Assembly (NCBI GenBank): GCA_030613745.1
Contig: JAUWLK010000003.1
Span: 1-26,108 of the forward strand
Reading direction: 5' to 3'
From: Flavobacteriaceae bacterium
GTDB taxonomy: Bacteria > Bacteroidota > Bacteroidia > Flavobacteriales > Flavobacteriaceae
Length of the DNA stretch: 26,108 nucleotides
In this document: piece after piece, positions 16,609 through 24,155 of the stretch
How positions within the stretch are numbered: position 1 is the stretch's first letter
Layout: each line of letters begins with the position of its first letter
Position numbers and translations under genes: made by a program
Notes under the pieces: model-generated
The model's database searches: none
What the model was told of the DNA's origin: nothing
Seen by the model: only the letters and a program-made list of their open reading frames with translations

Positions 16609-16612
16609 TTAT

Positions 16613-16987
16613 TTAAAGTTTGAAATATTTTTCAATACCGGATTTCCAGTCATTTATAAATTCTTCTATTTCTTCAATAAATGGAGGTTTTAATTCAAAC
16701 CTGTTTACTGTTAAGTGTAAAACAATTTGATTTGGTTCTGGTAAATAACCAGTTGTAATAGTAAAAGTTAAGGCATTTGGGCATTCAAGTAGTGAAAATC
16801 GTAATCCTCCATTTATATTGTCTTTTTGAAGAGAAAATTCACCCCAAATTCCTCCTATATTAGCTGTATTGTTTTTGAAATTCATTACAAATATGCTTGC
16901 ACATAAATCGTCTAAATTGTCAAAAGTTATATTTTTTTGAATTTGATCTTTAGTAGTCTGAATATTTATTATTTTGAAGAATTCCAT
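16613..16987 (-). CDS. Hypothetical protein, 124 residues
   Basis: The family is not recognised. The protein is soluble, with no signal peptide or membrane helix. It shows alternating strand-like segments (ANIGGIWGEFSL, GGLRFSLLECPNALTFTIT, QIVLHLTVNRFEL) and ends in an amphipathic helix (IEEIEEFINDWKSGIEKYF), so a small alpha/beta fold is likely. Its ATG directly follows the TAA of the GAF gene (TAAATG, no gap), which implies translational coupling and a related job. It shares a transcript with the GAF-domain protein next to the xrtF genes. Confidence 0.75.
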   Translation of the reverse strand: MEFFKIINIQTTKDQIQKNITFDNLDDLCASIFVMNFKNNTANIGGIWGEFSLQKDNINGGLRFSLLECPNALTFTITTGYLPEPNQIVLHLTVNRFELKPPFIEEIEEFINDWKSGIEKYFKL

Positions 16988-17440
16988 TTATATAAATTTT
17001 GAAACTTGTTTGCAAACAAACTCTAACAACTTTTCATCATCTTTGGTAAAAGGATTTCTTTGATGTGAATCAATGTCAATTTGCCCAATATTTTTCCCAT
17101 TTTTAAAAATAGGAATTACAATTTCCGATTTCACATCAATACCACAAGAAATGTAATTGTCTTGTACAGTTACGTCTTGTACCACAAAGTTACTATTACT
17201 CATAGCTACTTGTCCACAAATACCTTTTCCAAAAGGGATAGTAGTATGTTCGGTTGATTTTCCTGCAAATTGAGTAAGTTTTAACTCTTGCTTATTTCCA
17301 TTTTTAAAATAAAAACCCACCCAATCGTAATAATCAATTTCTCTTTTTAAACAGTCACATATTTCTTGCAACTTATTAGATATAGTATTGCTATTATTTT
17401 TTATATAAATAATTTTATCTTTTAATATTTTAATTTTCAT
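16988..17440 (-). CDS. GAF-domain protein related to free methionine-(R)-sulfoxide reductase
   Basis: This 150-residue single GAF domain has the segments DWVGFYF, PFGKGICGQVA, VVQDV, NYISCGIDVKSEIVIPI and GQIDIDSHQ. These are the conserved order of the fRMsr (MsrC) family, which reduces free methionine-R-sulfoxide. Cys99 (ISC) aligns with the catalytic Cys and Cys75 (GICG) with one of the resolving Cys. The third cysteine, normally just before the GxGVCG motif, is absent. It may therefore be an enzyme with a shorter relay, or a sensor that kept the fold. The gene is divergent from xrtF, 40 bases away, and immediately followed by the unknown 124-residue gene. Confidence 0.82.
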   Translation of the reverse strand: MKIKILKDKIIYIKNNSNTISNKLQEICDCLKREIDYYDWVGFYFKNGNKQELKLTQFAGKSTEHTTIPFGKGICGQVAMSNSNFVVQDVTVQDNYISCGIDVKSEIVIPIFKNGKNIGQIDIDSHQRNPFTKDDEKLLEFVCKQVSKFI

Positions 17441-17450
17441 TTCTTTACTA

Positions 17451-17472
17451 TATATTTGATTTTACAAAACTA
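17451..17472. promoter_or_regulatory. Overlapping divergent promoters of xrtF and the GAF gene
   Basis: The 40-base gap holds TATATTTG on the plus strand (17451-17458), pointing at xrtF. On the minus strand it holds TAGTTTTG (17472-17465), pointing at the GAF gene. Both match TAnnTTTG. Neither has a clear TTG at -33. They are arranged so that each transcript would cross the other's element. Confidence 0.4.
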
Positions 17473-17480
17473 TCAATTAC

Positions 17481-18038
17481 TTGAGTAAAAATAAAACCAT
17501 AATTGTTTTCTTAGTAAAATTTTTTGCTACTTACTTTATACTTTCCGGTATTTATTCAATTTATTTAAAGCAAACCCAAGAAAAAGTAGATTTATTTTCT
17601 TGTTCACCCTTAACTAAAACTGTTGCAAATCATGTGCAGAAGTTATCAAATATATTAGGTTATAATGCATATGTTGAGCAAAGTACGGATGAATTATCAA
17701 TGAAATTCATATTTAATGGTGAATATGTTTCAAGAATTATTGAAGGGTGTAATTCATTTAGTATTATAATTTTATTTTTGTCTTTTATAATTGCTTTCTC
17801 GGGAAGTTTAAAAGCCACTTTTTTGTTTGGACTATTTGGTAGTGTTTTGATATATATAGTTAATTTATTGAGAATTATTGCAATAAGTATTTTATATCAT
17901 AGATTTCCAAAATATCAAAATATATTGCACGATTTGGTTTTCCCCTCAATAATTTATGGATTGACATTTGTTTTATGGGTTACATGGGTTAAATATTTTT
18001 CAAATATTAATAAAAATGCATCTACAAAGAAGTTATAG
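17481..18038 (+). CDS. xrtF: Exosortase family protein XrtF
   Basis: This 185-residue integral membrane protein of the exosortase/archaeosortase superfamily has about five hydrophobic segments. The three catalytic residues are visible in order: Cys90 (EGCNSF), Arg131 (NLLRI) and His150 (ILHD). Exosortases cleave C-terminal sorting signals of exported proteins at the membrane; XrtF is the flavobacterial form. The start is TTG at 17481: an in-frame stop lies at 17457-17459, and the next in-frame ATG would remove the first 73 residues including membrane segments. The following gene, which encodes the typical XrtF-associated membrane protein, overlaps by 23 bases. Confidence 0.92.
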   Translation: MSKNKTIIVFLVKFFATYFILSGIYSIYLKQTQEKVDLFSCSPLTKTVANHVQKLSNILGYNAYVEQSTDELSMKFIFNGEYVSRIIEGCNSFSIIILFLSFIIAFSGSLKATFLFGLFGSVLIYIVNLLRIIAISILYHRFPKYQNILHDLVFPSIIYGLTFVLWVTWVKYFSNINKNASTKKL

Positions 18039-18462
18039 AATTTTTATCATAATACTTTTATTTTTTATGCTAATTTTGGTTAGAGCATTTGCCCAAAATT
18101 TGTTTTACGATCCGTTTATTGAATATTTTAAGAACGATTTTTTACATAAAACAGTACCTGTATTTAGCGGATACAAACTTTTATATAATATGTTTTATAG
18201 ATATGCTCTCAATATGATTATTTCATTGGTGATTTTATATGTTGCATTTCAAAACAAAAGTTTTATTAAGTTTGCCATAAAGTTTTACATCTTAGCCTTT
18301 GTGATTTTGATCATAACATTTATGATTATATTAAAAGGTGAACTTGCAAATGGTTATTTATTTGCTTTTTATATTAGAAGATTTTTAATTCATCCTCTTT
18401 TTGTACTATTGTTATTACCTGCATTTTACTACAAACAATTGACCAGTAAAGAAATATTTTAA
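18016..18462 (+). CDS. Exosortase F-associated membrane protein
   Basis: This is a small polytopic protein (148 residues from the chosen start) with four to five hydrophobic helices. The N-terminal RAFAQNLFYDPFIEYF and the later FYIRRFLIHPLF are characteristic of the short protein that accompanies XrtF in flavobacteria. I chose the ATG at 18016, which overlaps xrtF by 23 bases. A longer reading frame from 17968 would overlap by 71 bases and add a polar stretch not expected in the family. The role is probably assembly or substrate presentation for XrtF, inferred from constant co-occurrence. Confidence 0.85.
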   Translation: MHLQRSYRIFIIILLFFMLILVRAFAQNLFYDPFIEYFKNDFLHKTVPVFSGYKLLYNMFYRYALNMIISLVILYVAFQNKSFIKFAIKFYILAFVILIITFMIILKGELANGYLFAFYIRRFLIHPLFVLLLLPAFYYKQLTSKEIF

Positions 18463-18495
18463 CATTTAATTAAAATAAAACATCAATTTTATTGT

Positions 18496-18503
18496 TACTT
18501 TTG
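18496..18503 (+). promoter_or_regulatory. -7 element directly before the metal-resistance cluster
   Basis: TACTTTTG is a full match to TAnnTTTG and lies only five bases before the ATG at 18509. Transcription would begin at or next to the start codon, so the message may be leaderless. There is no clear -33 TTG, which suits an activator- or metal-controlled promoter. Confidence 0.45.
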
Positions 18504-18508
18504 TTACC

Positions 18509-18928
18509 ATGTTACAGTTTTTACATAAAATAATAGCATTAATTTTAGCTTTTATAGTATTGTTTTCGTCGTTTTCATTTACGGTTGAAAAGCATATTTG
18601 TATGGGAGAAATAACAGATGTTTCCTATTTTACAGCTGCTGATTCTTGTGGAATGACAGATGAATATTGTGATATTAATGATTCTTTGGAAACTAAAATA
18701 CAAAAAGAAAAATGTTGTAATGATGTTCATGAATTGATTCCTGGAAATCAAAATGAACAACAAGCTTTACAAAGTTTTGAAATTGAACAAGTGCAATTTA
18801 TTATTGCATATACCAATATTTATATCAATCTTTTTGAAGATAAAAAAGATATAATTCCTTACAAAGATTACAAACCACCTCTGGTAGATAAAGACATAAA
18901 TGTACTTTATCAAACTTTCCTTATTTGA
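18509..18928 (+). CDS. HYC_CC_PP family protein, putative metal-binding
   Basis: This 139-residue protein has an N-terminal hydrophobic helix (about 8-24). The ordered signatures of the family are present: H-I-C-M-G at 29-33 (Ile in place of the usual Tyr), Cys47 and Cys54, then the vicinal pair Cys69-Cys70 with His74, and a terminal YKPP (121-124) region ending VLYQTFL. Such proteins sit at the head of copper/heavy-metal RND clusters in Bacteroidota. The His/Cys/Met pattern suggests periplasmic metal sensing or delivery; this is inference. It precedes cusA by 128 bases. That gap holds only a short A+T-rich inverted repeat (AAGATT/AATCTT near 18962-18980) and no full promoter match. Confidence 0.8.
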   Translation: MLQFLHKIIALILAFIVLFSSFSFTVEKHICMGEITDVSYFTAADSCGMTDEYCDINDSLETKIQKEKCCNDVHELIPGNQNEQQALQSFEIEQVQFIIAYTNIYINLFEDKKDIIPYKDYKPPLVDKDINVLYQTFLI

Positions 18929-19056
18929 TTTATAGATATTAATTAGTGATTTTCAGGTTAAGATTAAAACTCAATCTTTACTTGTAATTTTTATTGTTCT
19001 AATTCTAAGTATTTGAATAATACAAATTCTAATAAATATTTATAAGTTAAATTCTA

Positions 19057-22000
19057 ATGTTAAATAAAACCATTCGTTATTTTCTTGAAAATAAGTTGAT
19101 AACATTCATTTTGCTCTTTGCTTTTATTATTGGAGGAATTGTTACAGCTCCTTTTAATTGGGAATCCTCTTGGATAGAGCGAAATCCAGTACCTGTAGAT
19201 GCTATTCCTGACATCGGTGAAAACCAACAAATTGTTTTTACGGAATGGATGGGACAATCTCCTCAAGATGTTGAAGACCAAATTTCTTACCCTTTAACTA
19301 CTGCTTTACTTGGTATTTCAGGTGTAAAAACAATTAGAAGCAATTCTATATTTGGTCTTTCAAGTATCTATATTATTTTCGAAGATGATGTTGATTTTTA
19401 TTGGAGTAGAACCAGAATTTTAGAAAAATTAAACTCTTTGCCACCAGGTACAGTTCCTAATGATGTTAAGCCGGCATTAGGTCCTGATGCAACTGCATTA
19501 GGTCAAGTATATTGGTACACTCTAGAAGGAAGAGATCCTAAAACAGGAAAGCCAACAGGAGGTTGGGATCCGCAAGAATTAAGAACAATTCAAGATTTTT
19601 ATGTACGCTATTATTTAACTGCCACAAAAGGTGTGTCTGAAGTTGCTTCGATAGGAGGATTTATAAAAGAATATCAAATTGATATTGACCCTGATGCTAT
19701 GAAAGCACATAATGTAGATATCAAAAAGATAATGAATGCTGTTAAAAATAGCAATTTAGATATTGGTGCACAAACCATTGAATTTAACAAAGTTGAATAT
19801 TTGGTTAGAGGATTGGGATATATCAAAAGTTTAAGTGATTTAGAAGAGAGTGCCGTCTCTGTTATAGATCATGTACCTGTTAGATTAAAAGATGTAGCCA
19901 AAATACAATTTGGACCAGCAACTCGTAGAGGTGGATTAGATAAAAGTGGAGTTGAAGCAGTTGGGGGAGTTGTTGTTGCCAGAAATGGTGCAAATCCGTT
20001 AGAAACCATTAAAAATCTTAAAAATAAAATTGAAGAAATTGCTCCAGGTTTACCATCAAAAATTTTAGCAGATGGTACAGTTTCTAAAGTTACCATTATT
20101 CCTTTTTACGATCGTTCAGGTTTAATTCAAGAAACTTTAGGAACTTTAGAATCGGCACTTTCTCATGAAATATTGATAAGCATACTGGTAGTTCTTGTTT
20201 TGGTTTTAAACCTCAGAGCTTCGATATTGATTTCAAGTTTACTTCCAATAGGTGTTTTGATGACTTTTATATTGATGAAATTTTTTGATGTTGATGCTAA
20301 TATTGTCGCCCTCTCGGGGATTGCAATTGCCATTGGAGTTATGGTTGATGTAGGTATTGTATTTACAGAAAATATTATCAGGCATTTAGATATGCCCAAA
20401 AATGATGGTGTAAAAGGAAAAAAATTAGTGCAAGTAATTTATGAGGCAACTACCGAAGTAGCTTCTGCAATAATAACGGCTTTAGCAACAACCGTTGTGA
20501 GTTTTTTACCTGTTTTTGCTATGCAAGCATCTGAAGGTAAAATGTTCAGGCCTTTGGCGTTCACCAAAACATTTGCATTGATATCAGCACTATTTATCGG
20601 AATAATGTTTATTCCGGCATTAGCACAGGTTCTATTTTCATTTAAGATTGATAAAAAAAGGTCAATTAGAGTATTTAATTCTATCTTAATAGGTTTTGGA
20701 ATAGTATTTTTAATAACTTATGGAAGCTATATTGCCCTTGCACTAATTGCTTTTGGTGTAAATAATATTTTAACTCAAGTTCCGGAATGGATTGGTTTTA
20801 AAGGTCGAGTAAAATTACCTTATACCAAGAAGGTGGCAAATTATATAAATATAGCTATCACAATATTAATATTAGTATACTTTTTAACTGTACAGTGGAT
20901 GCCTTTAGGCGCTTCCAATTCAACTTTTATCAATTTTATTTTTGTAATAATTGTAATTGGTTTTGTATTAGGGTTATTAATGACTATTGTTCATTTTTAT
21001 GAAAAAATATTAGCTTGGTGTTTAGATAATAAGAAAAAGTTCTTAGTAATTCCTATTACTGTAATTTTCTTTGGTATCACTATTTGGTTAGGGTTTCATA
21101 AGGTTTTTGGTTTTATGCCAAATTTTATTAAGGATAATGTAGTTTGGAATAGTTTAGACAAAAGTTTCCCGGGATTAGGTAATGAGTTTATGCCAGCTCT
21201 TGATGAAGGTTCCTTTTTGTTAATGCCAACTACAATGCCACATTCCGGGATAACAGAGAATATGGAAGTTATAGCGAGTATTAATAAACAAATGAATTCC
21301 ATTCCAGAAATTGAATCTTCAGTTGGAAAATGGGGTAGGGTAAATTCGGCTTTGGATCCAGCTCCAACTTCTATGTTTGAAAATACCATTAATTATCTTC
21401 CTGAATATATTTTAGATGAAGATGGTCGCAGAACAAGATTTAAAGTTAATAAAAATGGAGCTTTTATTTTGAAAGATGATTCTACTTATAAGTATGGAAA
21501 AGATAAGTTTAGAAAAATAAATACTGATGATCTTACTGAAGATGAGGACGGTGATTATTTTAGACAATGGCGTCAGGAAATTAAAAATTCAGACGATATT
21601 TGGAAAGAAATATTAAAACATTCAAAATTTCCGGGACTTACTTCTGCCCCTAAATTACAGCCAATTCAAACACGTTTAATTATGTTATCTACTGGGATGC
21701 GGGCTCCAATGGGAATAAAAGTTTTTGGACCAACACTAGAAATTATTGAAAAAGTAGGTTATCAATTAGAAAGTTTATTAAAAGAAGTGCCAAGTGTAGA
21801 TCCTTCTACTGTTTTTGCCGATAGGGTAGTTGGAAAACCATATTTGGAGATCAAATTAAACCGACGGGCTATGTCTCGTTACGGATTGACGGTTAAGGAT
21901 ATGCAAGAGCAATTGTCGGTTGCTGTTGGAGGGAAACAATTAACTTCTACGGTTGAAGGAAGAGAACGTTACCCTGTAAGAGTTAGATATGCACGTGAAT

Positions 22001-22887
22001 TTAGAGATAATCCCGATGATTTAAAAAGGATTTTGATTCCAACACCAACAGGAGAACAAGTTCCGCTTAGTGAATTGGCAAATATTGATTATGTAAAAGG
22101 ACCACAAATGATAAAAAGTGAAGATACTTTTTTAACTTCTTATGTGATCTTTGATATGAAAGATGGCAATGCAGAAACAAATGTGGTGGAAGAAGCACAA
22201 GCGTTTATCAAGCAAAAATTAGATACAGGCGAATTTATATTACCTGATGGAGTAACATATAAATTTACAGGTAATTATGAAAATCAAATTAGAGCATCCA
22301 AACGATTATTGATTGTAGTACCAATTTCATTAATTCTAATTTTTTTGATTCTGTATTTTCAATTTAAAGATATAGCCCCATCACTTATGGTGTTCAGTGG
22401 AATTTTTGTTGCTTTTTCTGGCGGTTTTATTATGATGTGGTTGTATGGGCAAGATTGGTTTTTGAACTTTAGTATGGCAGATGTGCATATGCGAGATCTA
22501 TTCCAATTACATACAATAAATTTAAGCGTTGCAGTTTGGGTAGGTTTTATTGCACTGTTTGGTATTGCAACAGATGATGGTGTAATTATGGGAACTTATT
22601 TAACTCAAGTTTTTGATAAAGAAAAACCTAAAACAGTTAAAGAAATTCGAACATCGGTTTTACATGCTGGGTCAAAACGTGTACGCCCGGCAATGATGAC
22701 AGCAGCAACAGCAATTATTGCTTTAATCCCGGTACTCACTGCTACAGGTAAAGGTGCTGATATTTTGATTCCTATGGCAATTCCAACCTTTGGAGGAATG
22801 TTAATACAAGTAATGACCATGTTTGTTGTACCCGTTTTATACAGTACGTGGAAAGAAAGTAAATTAAAAAACAATAAAATATTTTAA
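19057..22887 (+). CDS. cusA: CusA/CzcA-type heavy-metal RND efflux pump
   Basis: This inner-membrane proton-driven pump forms a tripartite exporter with a periplasmic adaptor and an outer-membrane channel. Family marks are DAIPDIGENQQIVFTEW near the N-terminus, the TM4 proton-relay region IGVMVDVG with Asp431, PALDEGSFLLMPTTMP in the porter domain, and STGMRAPMGIKVFGP near the substrate cleft. Met-rich positions there suit Cu(I)/Ag(I). At 1276 residues it is over 200 longer than E. coli CusA. Extra hydrophobic helices appear at about residues 533-660, between TM6 and TM7, and an acidic charged insertion at about 784-847 in the porter region. There is a third short insertion near the C-terminal TMs. 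The tolC-like gene starts one base after its stop. Confidence 0.93.
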   Translation: MLNKTIRYFLENKLITFILLFAFIIGGIVTAPFNWESSWIERNPVPVDAIPDIGENQQIVFTEWMGQSPQDVEDQISYPLTTALLGISGVKTIRSNSIFGLSSIYIIFEDDVDFYWSRTRILEKLNSLPPGTVPNDVKPALGPDATALGQVYWYTLEGRDPKTGKPTGGWDPQELRTIQDFYVRYYLTATKGVSEVASIGGFIKEYQIDIDPDAMKAHNVDIKKIMNAVKNSNLDIGAQTIEFNKVEYLVRGLGYIKSLSDLEESAVSVIDHVPVRLKDVAKIQFGPATRRGGLDKSGVEAVGGVVVARNGANPLETIKNLKNKIEEIAPGLPSKILADGTVSKVTIIPFYDRSGLIQETLGTLESALSHEILISILVVLVLVLNLRASILISSLLPIGVLMTFILMKFFDVDANIVALSGIAIAIGVMVDVGIVFTENIIRHLDMPKNDGVKGKKLVQVIYEATTEVASAIITALATTVVSFLPVFAMQASEGKMFRPLAFTKTFALISALFIGIMFIPALAQVLFSFKIDKKRSIRVFNSILIGFGIVFLITYGSYIALALIAFGVNNILTQVPEWIGFKGRVKLPYTKKVANYINIAITILILVYFLTVQWMPLGASNSTFINFIFVIIVIGFVLGLLMTIVHFYEKILAWCLDNKKKFLVIPITVIFFGITIWLGFHKVFGFMPNFIKDNVVWNSLDKSFPGLGNEFMPALDEGSFLLMPTTMPHSGITENMEVIASINKQMNSIPEIESSVGKWGRVNSALDPAPTSMFENTINYLPEYILDEDGRRTRFKVNKNGAFILKDDSTYKYGKDKFRKINTDDLTEDEDGDYFRQWRQEIKNSDDIWKEILKHSKFPGLTSAPKLQPIQTRLIMLSTGMRAPMGIKVFGPTLEIIEKVGYQLESLLKEVPSVDPSTVFADRVVGKPYLEIKLNRRAMSRYGLTVKDMQEQLSVAVGGKQLTSTVEGRERYPVRVRYAREFRDNPDDLKRILIPTPTGEQVPLSELANIDYVKGPQMIKSEDTFLTSYVIFDMKDGNAETNVVEEAQAFIKQKLDTGEFILPDGVTYKFTGNYENQIRASKRLLIVVPISLILIFLILYFQFKDIAPSLMVFSGIFVAFSGGFIMMWLYGQDWFLNFSMADVHMRDLFQLHTINLSVAVWVGFIALFGIATDDGVIMGTYLTQVFDKEKPKTVKEIRTSVLHAGSKRVRPAMMTAATAIIALIPVLTATGKGADILIPMAIPTFGGMLIQVMTMFVVPVLYSTWKESKLKNNKIF

Positions 22888-22888
22888 G

Positions 22889-24145
22889 ATGTTTATTTAT
22901 AGATACATATTAATTTTTACTAGTTTCTTTTTATTGATTTCGTTTGACGGAATTGCTCAAAAGGGAAATGAATATTTAGAGGACTATTTGGTCATTGCAG
23001 CCGAAAACAATAACGGGTTAAAAGAGAAATTCAATGATTATATGGCAGCCGTGGAAAAAATTCATCAAGTTGGTGCTTTGCCTGATCCTCAATTTGCATT
23101 TGGATATTTTATTCAACCAGTTGAAACCAGAGTTGGTTCGCAAAAAGCAACCTTTGGTTTAAAACAGGCATTTCCTTGGTTTGGATCATTAAGTGCTAAA
23201 AAAGATATTGCTTCAGAGTTAGCAAAAGCTAAATATGAACTTTTTGAAAACAGTAAATCAAACTTATTTTTTGAAGTGAAAACGGCTTTTTATAATTATT
23301 ATTTTATGGAAAAGGCAATACAAATCACCAAAGATAATATGGAGATTTTACGAATCTTTAAGAATTTATCTTTGGTTAAAATTGAATCCGGAAATGCTTC
23401 AATAGTTGATGAACTTAGAGTTGAACTGGAATTGAATGATCTAGAAAATCAATTGGCTCTTTTTATTGATACTAAAAATGTGTTTCGAGTGAGTTTTAAT
23501 AATTTGTTAAATAGAGATGTTTTTGAAGTAATTAATGTTCCTGAAAAATTATCGCATAATGAATTGCCTTTTGATAAAGTTACAATGTTAGATTCTATTT
23601 ATAATTTCAATCATGAAATAAAAAGTATGGATCATAAATTAAATGCTTTTTTAAATAGGGAAACTGCTGCTAAAAAAGAAGGTTTACCAAAATTCAATAT
23701 AGGATTAAATTACATAGTTGTTGGTAAAAATCCTTCTTCTACAGCATCAGATAATGGTGATGATGCTTTTTTATTTCCATCAATAGGTGTATCAATTCCT
23801 ATATATCGTAAAAAATACAAAGCAATGATTAAAGAAGCTCAATATATGCAAGAGTCTGAAACAGCAAAAAAAGAAAATAAAAAAAATACATTAAGTACTG
23901 TTTTTGAAAATACATATAAAGATTTTAATGATGGAGATAGACGTATAAAACTAAATAAAAAACAATCTGATATTGCAAAAAAAGTTTTAGATGTTTTGAT
24001 TACGTCTTATTCAACTAATTCAAAAGATTTTGAAGAGGTTTTAAGAATTGAGAGACAATTATTAACTTATAAGTTGGCTTATCAAAAAGCCCTAACTGAT
24101 AAAAATGCTGCCATAGCATTTATGAATTATTTACTTGGAAATTAA
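22889..24145 (+). CDS. TolC-family outer-membrane channel of the metal efflux system
   Basis: This 418-residue protein has a signal peptide (about 1-24, ending GIAQ). The body is mostly helical coiled coil with two related halves, typical of TolC/CusC. Visible marks are GALPDPQFAFGYF near the start of the first half, KQAFPWFG, then FNIGLNYIVVG and FPSIGVSIPIYRKK in the second half. It forms the outer-membrane exit duct for the RND pump. It is sandwiched between cusA (1-base gap) and the adaptor gene (10-base gap), so all three are co-transcribed. There is no lipobox, unlike E. coli CusC. Confidence 0.9.
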   Translation: MFIYRYILIFTSFFLLISFDGIAQKGNEYLEDYLVIAAENNNGLKEKFNDYMAAVEKIHQVGALPDPQFAFGYFIQPVETRVGSQKATFGLKQAFPWFGSLSAKKDIASELAKAKYELFENSKSNLFFEVKTAFYNYYFMEKAIQITKDNMEILRIFKNLSLVKIESGNASIVDELRVELELNDLENQLALFIDTKNVFRVSFNNLLNRDVFEVINVPEKLSHNELPFDKVTMLDSIYNFNHEIKSMDHKLNAFLNRETAAKKEGLPKFNIGLNYIVVGKNPSSTASDNGDDAFLFPSIGVSIPIYRKKYKAMIKEAQYMQESETAKKENKKNTLSTVFENTYKDFNDGDRRIKLNKKQSDIAKKVLDVLITSYSTNSKDFEEVLRIERQLLTYKLAYQKALTDKNAAIAFMNYLLGN

Positions 24146-24155
24146 ATTTAAAGAA

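Noticed and set aside
17968..18015. Longer N-terminus for the exosortase F-associated protein
   Set aside because: It would overlap xrtF by 71 bases and add a stretch that merely reads the xrtF end in another frame; the ATG at 18016 fits the family length better.
24135..24155. TTG start giving seven more residues on the adaptor
   Set aside because: It lies inside the end of the TolC-like gene, and the ATG at 24156 starts directly with a typical basic-then-hydrophobic anchor.
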